From positions 495,984-559,983 of the forward strand of contig CANNZV010000332.1 of NCBI GenBank assembly GCA_947561585.1: a stretch of 64,000 bases of DNA. The letters run 5' to 3'. The translations under genes were made by a program, and so were the position numbers. The notes beneath the pieces are model-generated. The model was not told the DNA's origin. It ran no database searches and was given only the letters and a program-made list of their open reading frames with translations. How positions within the stretch are numbered: the first letter of the stretch is position 1; each line of letters begins with the position of its first letter. The DNA is from Caprella mutica. Taxonomy: Eukaryota; Arthropoda; Malacostraca; Amphipoda; Caprellidae. Positions 56,823 through 64,000 of the stretch are shown one piece after another.

Positions 56823-58858
56823 AAATGAAATATCAATCTTTCTGTGTTTTTTGTCCCATTGATGACCATCCTCCCCTATTAGTTGAAAATATAATGTCCC
56901 AATTTTTATTCTATTTACATGTACAGCTATATTTTAGAGTGATTTTAAATATTAATTTATTATACAATTGCGTATCAACAATATCCTATAGATATGTCCA
57001 CTGTCAAGTGAAAATTTAAATAATTTTCACTTTTCGAGTGAAATTAGCAGAATTTCCCATTTTATTTGTAAAACTACTTTCTCCGAGCAACGTCGCAGTA
57101 TTCGGACAGTGGGTGATAAACTGTTAACATAGAATCATGTCATGAACCAATCCGACCTTTAGAAATTTCTGATTGACCTAACACCCACTTTCCGAGTACT
57201 GTAGAGTACAGACATGTATAGACTATAGAGTAAAGCTCTGACGAAAATAAGTACACAGCTGTATAAATCAAGTTACACCTACACATCAAAAAATGCAGCT
57301 ATTATATTATTGCATGCAAGTTTCTGCTCAATGATTATATACCAAATCCACTCCTTCTAAATTTAACAGATTGCATTTGTGATAAATTAGGTTAGGGTTT
57401 CTTTCTACACTGTGATGGATGAGAACTGCACTTGTTAAACTTAAAGCACCACATTTTCTTTACCTTACTACTGTTATTCTTCACTGTAACGATATTGTGA
57501 TGAGACGACGGTAACAATTTATCTTTCATTTTAAATGTTTATGGTAACAGTTCAGATTTTCAGAATGTAGCTTTTACTAACAATCTATATACATTTTGAA
57601 ACTGTAAGTTCCCTCCTAGTAAATTTTTTGTCTGCTTCAATCAATGCCTTTCTACATTTTCCTGCAACCCATTTTAAATTTGATACTACATTATAGTTTT
57701 GCAGTGTATAGTACTACACTGCAATATAACTTTAGGTCCAAAGAAAAAAAAACCGTTTGTTTTCAATGTCATGTAAGTGGATATAATGAAAGGTATAAAG
57801 ATAAGGTTACTAACTTAACACACAATATGCAAGGTTTCCTTGTAAAGTTATTAATTATGATTTTATTCAGTGTCATATTAGTGTTTCGTACAATATTGTT
57901 GCGCACGGAGTATCAAAAACTTTAAAGCATGTAAAAATAAATACTGAACTAAGCTTAAGCTTAATTATCCTAGACCTTAGTTCTACAATATTTTGCTGGA
58001 GAATGGAGAATTTTTTACCGGAGAATAGAGCGGATTTTTACAATAATGTATATCGTGCAGTTATTGTTAACTATTCTCCAACCAAGACTTTTCGAACCTG
58101 TGAAGTTTTGTTGATTTGTAAAACTATAGCTATTCAATTATTCTTCTTCTATCCGCGTATTTAGACATTCTAGAGTTGAAGGACAATATTGAATGCATAC
58201 CTTACATTTAATGTTATAACTATCAAAATGTATGAAAGTTGATTATAAACATGCACAATAAAAAGATGGTATCCATTTACCTATTATAAGAAGCCATAAC
58301 TTCTATCTCGCATAATTTTCAAAAGGTTGTAAATGTGTTTTCTACCGAAATACGTAGTGAGTTGTCTGTAATTATCTGACAATATATGGGTGTTCTATGG
58401 GACAGACATAAAATGTTCCACAATGATTTAGCGCTGCACGAAGCTCTCTTTTTATAGTCTTCCTATAATCCTATATATTAGCACAAGGATCGTCCGCACT
58501 CGCGAAATCGCACGATGGAATTCACTCCTCAAATTGCAGGCAGTAACTACGTCCTCAGGATACTTCAATCGATAGTAATTATGGATCAGTGGGAAGGTAA
58601 TCTTATAACTTGAGGTTTAGACTTGTGAATCAATGAAGCACAAGTTTCGGTGGCATACCAGTATAGTTGTATCAATTTCAGGAATTCCGAACTTTTAAAA
58701 ATCTTACTTATGTGTGGAGTAAGCTTATAAAAATCAATTGAACCAAATAGATCTGTAACTTAAGTAATATGATAAGCTGTTTTTTATGAGAGGTCTCGCT
58801 TTCGTAATCATACATTTTTAGATACCAATTTTCTATTTTAATTCATATATTAAAATAT
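56823..58858. other. AT-rich DNA between two inverted GC-rich arrays
   Basis: About 2.0 kb with no supported gene; open frames are short (up to 93 codons) and without domains. Framed by related arrays in opposite orientation, so it may be the inside of an inverted-repeat element. Confidence 0.4.
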
Positions 58859-59735
58859 ATTCCCCTGCCCCACGTGGGGTTCCCTCGCGCGCTCCCCTGC
58901 CCCACGTGGGGTTCCCTCGCGCGCTCCCCTGCCCCACGTGGGGTTCCCTCGCGCGCTCCCCTGCCCCACGTGGGGTTCCCTCGCGCGCTCCCCTGCCCCA
59001 CGTGGGGTTCCCTCGCGCGCTCCCCTGCCCCACGTGGGGTTCCCTCGCGCGCTTCCCTGCCCCACGTGGGGTTCCCTCGCGCGCTTCCCTGCCCCACGTG
59101 GGGTTCCCTCGCGCGCTCCCCTGCCCCACGTGGGGTTCCCTCGTGCGCTCCCCTGCCCCACGTGGGGTTCCCTCGCGCGCTCCCCTGCCCCACGTGGGGT
59201 GCCCTCGCGCGCTCCCCTGCCCCACGTGGGGTTCCCTCGCGCGCTCCCCTGCCCCACGTGGGGTTCCCTCGCGCGCTCCCCTGCCCCACGTGGGGTTCCC
59301 TCGCGCGCTCTTCTGCCCCACTCCGGGCATGCTCCTGCCACCCTCGCGCGCTCCCCTGCCCCACGTGGGGTGCCCTCGCGCGCTCCCCTGCCCCACGTGG
59401 GGTGCCCTCGCGCGCTCCCCTGCCCCACGTGGGGTGCCCTCGCGCGCTCCCCTACCCACGTGGGGTGCCCTCGCGCGCTCCCCTGCCCACGTGGGGTTCC
59501 CTCGCGCGCTCCCCTGCCCCACGTGGGGTTCTCTCACGCGCTCCCCTGCCCCACGTGGGGTTCCCTCACGCGCTCCCCTGCCCCACGTGGGGTTCCCTCG
59601 CGCGCTCCCCTGCCCCACGTGGGGTTCCCTCGCGCGCTCTTCTGCCCCACTCCGGGCATGCTCCTGCCACACACTGGGCACGCTCCTGCCCCACACTGGG
59701 CACGCTCCTGCCCCACACTGGGCACGCTCCTACCC
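58859..59735. repeat. 32-bp GC-rich array, minus orientation
   Basis: About 24 units of CTGCCCCACGTGGGGTTCCC plus TCGCGCGCTCCC. CCCCACGTGGGG is a 12-bp palindrome with a CACGTG E-box. A variant block (CTGCCCCACTCCGGGCATGC) occurs at 59311 and 59641, 330 bp apart, so part of the array was duplicated as a block. The right edge decays into CTGCCCCACACTGGGCACGC units. Open frames of over 270 codons on both strands are artefacts. Confidence 0.92.
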
Positions 59736-59739
59736 ATTC

Positions 59740-60280
59740 GGGGCACTATCGCGCACCACCCACAAACGTGAGGTTCTCACACGCCTGATTTGCGTTGGTA
59801 TTGTTCACTGCAGCAGAATTGGCAGATGTTCACTGTATGAGGACTGAGTGTTGAATGAACTGATAAGCAAGATGCTGGCATGAACTTAAAAGTAAGCTCT
59901 CTCTCAATTGGAAAGAAATTAGCGGGCAACAGCCAATAAGAATACAGAAAATCGAATGACGTCACGACATTAACTTTTCCTTCTTTAGGCGGCATCCAAT
60001 CAAATCATTTTCTCTTGTCATAAACCGATGACGTCTCGCAGCAGCTGCCATATTTTTGAGCTACAAACATTTTAATTGTCTACGAGCATTCTTATAGGCT
60101 ACGAGCATTCTTATTGGCTACGAGAATTTTTATTGTCTGTTGCCTGGCAATTTTTCTCCCATTGTTTGTTAGTTCATGCTTACATCTTCCGTACCAGTTC
60201 ATTACTCACTCTGCCTTCAGAAAGAGAACATCTGTCTAAACTGCTCTAACAGCGATGATGTCAGACACATCTGACTGTTG
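59740..60280. other. Intergenic DNA
   Basis: Nothing recognised except the motif TAGGCTACGAGCATTCTTAT and neighbours, repeated about three times at 60075-60140. Confidence 0.4.
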
Positions 60281-60281
60281 A

Positions 60282-60437
60282 GGGGCCTTCACACTAGCAC
60301 TGGTCAGTGCCACAATTCACTTTTTTCACCACACTGCCCACCAATTATCTCAGCGCCTTTACAAGAGCAGAATGTGCTTTGGTGGGCACTGACACTTTAG
60401 TATCGTTGTTAGCATCTAATATGCTATTAAACACTAA
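60282..60437. repeat. Partial extra copy of the following MITE
   Basis: GAGGGGCCTTCACACTAGCA to TATTAAACACTAAT repeats the first 160 bases of the element at 60441 (GCCCACCAATTA, AGAATGTGCTTTGGTGGGCA). It lacks the right end. Confidence 0.65.
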
Positions 60438-60440
60438 TTA

Positions 60441-60864
60441 AGGGGCCTTTATACGAGCACTGGTCAGTGCCACTATTCACCACACTTTTTTCACCACACT
60501 GCCCACCAATTAGCTCAGCCCCTTTACACGAGCAGAATGTGCTTTGGTGGGCACTGACACTTTAGTATCGTGGTTAGCATCTATTATGCTATCAAACACT
60601 AACGCTGTTTTATCTTTATAATCTTTAGATTTTATTTTCCATAGGCATGGGTGCTCTTCAACTAGGCCAATGAAAGGGGTTGTTGATTTTCTGGCAATCG
60701 CTACTGACAGACAGTGACACTTTGTGGTGAGCGTTCGCTCTCAGAGCGATAGCTTGGTCACCACTAAGTTTTTCCAAAAAGGGTGGGGCAAGTAGCAAAG
60801 TGGGCGTGGCATAGAGCAGTGTCACCACAAAGTGGCACTGAGCACTTACCGTGTAAAGGCCCCT
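60441..60864. mobile_element. MITE with TTA target duplication
   Basis: Ends AGGGGCCTTTATACGAGCAC and AGGGGCCTTTACACGGTAAG (reverse strand). TTA on both sides (60438-60440, 60865-60867), as for PIF/Harbinger. Internal repeated CAGTGCCAC, GTCACCAC and GGTGGGCA motifs. Confidence 0.65.
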
Positions 60865-60869
60865 TTACT

Positions 60870-61389
60870 AATACAGACAGTTACCGTCTGATCTTATCCC
60901 GGTTTGTTAATTTCTAACTGAACATATATCTGCTATATCAGTATTGTAATACAACAGCATCTATGAATATTTATACAATAGATATTGAAGTTGTTGCTCA
61001 TTTTTAAAGCTCTTATATCTGTTGTATAAATATTCCACTTTCTCTTGTGTGTATATATATATATTTGTATATATATATACGAAAATTGATTCCACATGAT
61101 ATGTATATAGTGGCGAACGAATGTGGGGATGGGGTATGGGAGGCGGTATGGGGAGGTTGATCTACATATGTGTGTGATGGTTTGTGATGTACGGTTGTAC
61201 AGAACGGAAATCTTGTTATGAAAATCTTAGTCTCTTCAAAACGGTATTGTTGCATCTTCAAACAGAAAATCAGGTTAGGGGGTTTCTGGGCGGAAAGGGT
61301 TGGAAGTGAATTATAATGAGCTTAAATCTAAATATGTATCCATTATTGCATTCTAATTTCAAATATGTGTAGCTTAACATTGTAAAGGT
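60870..61389. other. Intergenic DNA with a TA microsatellite
   Basis: Only a TATATA stretch at about 61050-61080 stands out. Confidence 0.4.
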
Positions 61390-61390
61390 A

Positions 61391-61624
61391 GGAATGTAGT
61401 ATTACCCGTTTTTCACCCTGGACTGGACATAGAGAGCAGAGGTAGAGGTAATTCCCCTACCCCCACCTCTCCTACCCAGGTAACAATGTTTTCGAGGCAA
61501 CAGTGTTCCAATATTGTAACAATATTAGCAGTATTGTTATAATATTGGGGCAGTGTTGTTCTAAGAAATGTTGTTACCTGGGTAATGTTCAGTCCAGGGT
61601 GAGAGATGAGTAATACCACATTCC
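61391..61624. mobile_element. MITE with long interrupted terminal repeats
   Basis: GGAATGTAGTATTACCCG and GGAATGTGGTATTACTCATC (reverse strand), then CACCCTGGACTG on both arms, then CCCAGGTAACAA on both arms. The loop holds ATATTGTAACAATATT. Target duplication not clear. Confidence 0.65.
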
Positions 61625-62061
61625 AACTTATACGCTGGTAAGGTTCATATATTTGGATTTAGAATTAGAAGATGGCTACATTTTTTATTTCTGAGCTTTT
61701 TATAATTTATTTTCACCCCCCTTCCCCCAGAAATTTTCCTGCCTAATTTTCTTTTTGAATATGTAGCAATACTATTTTGGATGGACCAATATTTTCATAT
61801 CCGGATTTCTTTCCTGTATGATTACGCATCACTTTCCATCACACAGATATGTAGATCATCCTCCCGTTAGCCTCCCATACCCCGCCCCACACTTCCGCCA
61901 CCGCTATATACTGCTTGTGGAATATGGTTTTTGGTAGGTGCTGTTGCATTGCAAAACTGAATTAATTTCTTTTTTAGAGGGGAAAAAGAGGGAGAGCCCT
62001 GCCCCTCTTAAGTTCAATTTGGCTTAAGTTGATTAAAATAAATTCCAGATGTCCTTAAATC

Positions 62062-64000
62062 GGTCCAAGAATGCCTATTTTTAGGTCCAAGAATGCCTAT
62101 TTTTAGGTCCAAGAATGCCTATTTTTAGGTCCAATAATGCCTATTTTTAGGTCCAATAATGCCTATTTTTAGGTCCAAGAATGCCTATTTTTAGGTCCAA
62201 GAATGCCTATTTTTAGGTCCAAGAATGCCTATTTTTAGGTCCAAGAATGCCTATTTTTAGGTCCAAGAGTGCCTATTTTTAGGTCCAAGAGTGCCTATTT
62301 TTAGGTCCAAGAGTGCCTATTTTTAGGTCCAAGAGTGCCTATTTTTAGGTCCAAGAGTGCCTATTTTTAGGTCCAAGAGTGCCTATTTTTAGGTCCAAGA
62401 GTGCCTATTTTTAGGTCCAAGAGTGCCTATTTTTAGGTCCAAGAGTGCCTATTTTTAGGTCCAAGAGTGCCTATTTTTAGGTCCAAGAGTGCCTATTTTT
62501 AGGTCCAAGAGTGCCTATTTTTAGGTCCAAGAGTGCCTATTTTTAGGTCCAAGAGTGCCTATTTTTAGGTCCAAGAGTGCCTATTTTTAGGTCCAAGAGT
62601 GCCTATTTTTAGGTCCAAGAGTGCCTATTTTTAGGTCCAAGAGTGCCTATTTTTAGGTCCAAGAGTGCCTATTTTTAGGTCCAAGAGTGCCTATTTTTAG
62701 GTCCAAGAGTGCCTATTTTTAGGTCCAAGAGTGCCTATTTTTAGGTCCAAGAGTGCCTATTTTTAGGTCCAAGAGTGCCTATTTTTAGGTCCAAGAGTGC
62801 CTATTTTTAGGTCCAAGAGTGCCTATTTTTAGGTCCAAGAGTGCCTATTTTTAGGTCCAAGAGTGCCTATTTTTAGGTCCAAGAGTGCCTATTTTTAGGT
62901 CCAAGAGTGCCTATTTTTAGGTCCAAGAGTGCCTATTTTTAGGTCCAAGAGTGCCTATTTTTAGGTCCAAGAGTGCCTATTTTTAGGTCCAAGAGTGCCT
63001 ATTTTTAGGTCCAAGAGTGCCTATTTTTAGGTCCAAGAGTTGCCTATTTTTAGGTCCAAGAGTGCCTATTTTTAGGTCCAAGAGTGCCTGTTTTTAGGTC
63101 CAAGAGTGCCTGTTTTTAGGTCCAAGAGTGCCTGTTTTTAGGTCCAAGAGTGCCTGTTTTTAGGTCCAAGAGTGCCTGTTTTTAGGTCCAAGAGTGCCTG
63201 TTTTTAGGTCCAAGAGTGCCTGTTTTTAGGTCCAAGAGTGCCTGTTTTTAGGTCCAAGAGTGCCTGTTTTTAGGTCCAAGAGTGCCTGTTTTTAGGTCCA
63301 AGAGTGCCTGTTTTTAGGTCCAAGAGTGCCTGTTTTTAGGTCCAAGAGTGCCTGTTTTTAGGTCCAAGAGTGCCTGTTTTTAGGTCCAAGAGTGCCTGTT
63401 TTTAGGTCCAGAGATGCCTGTTTTTAGGTCCAGAGATGCCTGTTTTTAGGTCCAGTGAGTGCCTGTTTTTAGGTCCGAGAATGCCTGTTTTTTAGGTCCA
63501 AGAGTCTTGCCTTTTTTTAGGTCCAGAGTGCCTGTTTTTTAGGTCCAAGAGTGCCTGTTTTTAGGTCCAAGAGTGCCTGTTTTTAGGTCCAAGAGTGCCT
63601 GTTTTTAGTCCAAGTGCCTGTTTAGTAGTCCTGTTTTTAGGTCCAGAGTGCCTGTTTTTAGGTCCAAGATGTGCCTGTTTTTAGGTCCAAGAGCCTGTTT
63701 AGTCGATGCCTGTTTTTAGGTCCTTGAATGCCTGTTTTTAGGTCCGTGATGCCTGTTTTAGGTCCGTGAATGCCTGTTTTTAGGTCCGTGAATGCCTGTT
63801 TTTAGGTCCGTGAATGCCTGTTTTAGGTCCTTGATCCTGTTTTAGGTCCGTGAATGCCTGTTTTTAGGTCCGTGAATGCCTGTTTTTAGGTCCGTGAATG
63901 CCTGTTTTTAGGTCCGTGAATGCCTGTTTTTAGGTCCGTGAATGCCTGTTTTTAGGTCCGTGAATGCCTGTTTTTAGTCTGTATGCCTTCCGTGAATGCC
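62062..64000. repeat. 22-bp satellite running off the window end
   Basis: About 88 units of GGTCCAAGAGTGCCTATTTT plus TA. Variants are ordered: AAGAATG (with AATAATG) at the left edge, AAGAGTG with CTATTTTTA to about 63080, AAGAGTG with CTGTTTTTA to about 63400, a noisy stretch with many indels (63400-63850), then GTGAATG with CTGTTTTTA. The true right end lies outside. Confidence 0.95.

Noticed and set aside
58833..59847. Open frames of 170-313 codons on both strands with PTWG or HVGQG repeats
   Set aside because: Product of the stop-free 32-bp array; every frame on both strands is open.

Overview
This is AT-rich eukaryotic DNA, most likely from an insect (Hemiptera is a guess from the mobile elements; nothing proves it). 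It holds one clear host gene, two non-LTR retrotransposons, and an unusual density of small DNA transposons, minisatellites and very long inverted-repeat arrays. I saw no rRNA, tRNA or CRISPR.

Host gene: on the minus strand at 15077-20230 there is a complete eight-exon gene for LKB1/STK11, the master kinase upstream of AMPK. All splice phases join to a 403-residue protein with every catalytic motif and a C-terminal CSQS prenylation box. Its introns contain a 19-bp minisatellite and several MITEs (miniature inverted-repeat transposons), one of them ending about 20 bp from a splice donor.

Layout: 1-15 kb is gene-poor, with MITEs and 23-bp and 28-bp arrays. 15-20 kb is LKB1. 20-25.4 kb is a mosaic of nested hAT-type MITEs, several with intact 8-bp target duplications. 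25.5-50.0 kb holds two similarly built units in the same orientation. Each unit is a 5-6 kb inverted repeat made of tandem arrays, then after 10 or 48 bp a retrotransposon ORF1 (zinc knuckles) and ORF2 (endonuclease, reverse transcriptase, RNase H), then a 3' UTR with an A-B-A'-B' pseudoknot and a short tandem array. Unit 1 has intact ORFs; unit 2 is broken in ORF2. 50-56 kb is more nested MITEs and tandem arrays. 56-60 kb has a PHD-finger ORF and a third pair of inverted GC-rich arrays. The window ends in a 22-bp satellite of at least 1.9 kb.

Most notable: the co-occurrence, twice, of a giant satellite palindrome directly upstream of a non-LTR ORF1, and a 3' UTR pseudoknot whose two stems are perfect in both elements although their sequences differ. 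Together these suggest a retrotransposon lineage whose 5' region is a foldback array and whose 3' RNA has a conserved knot.
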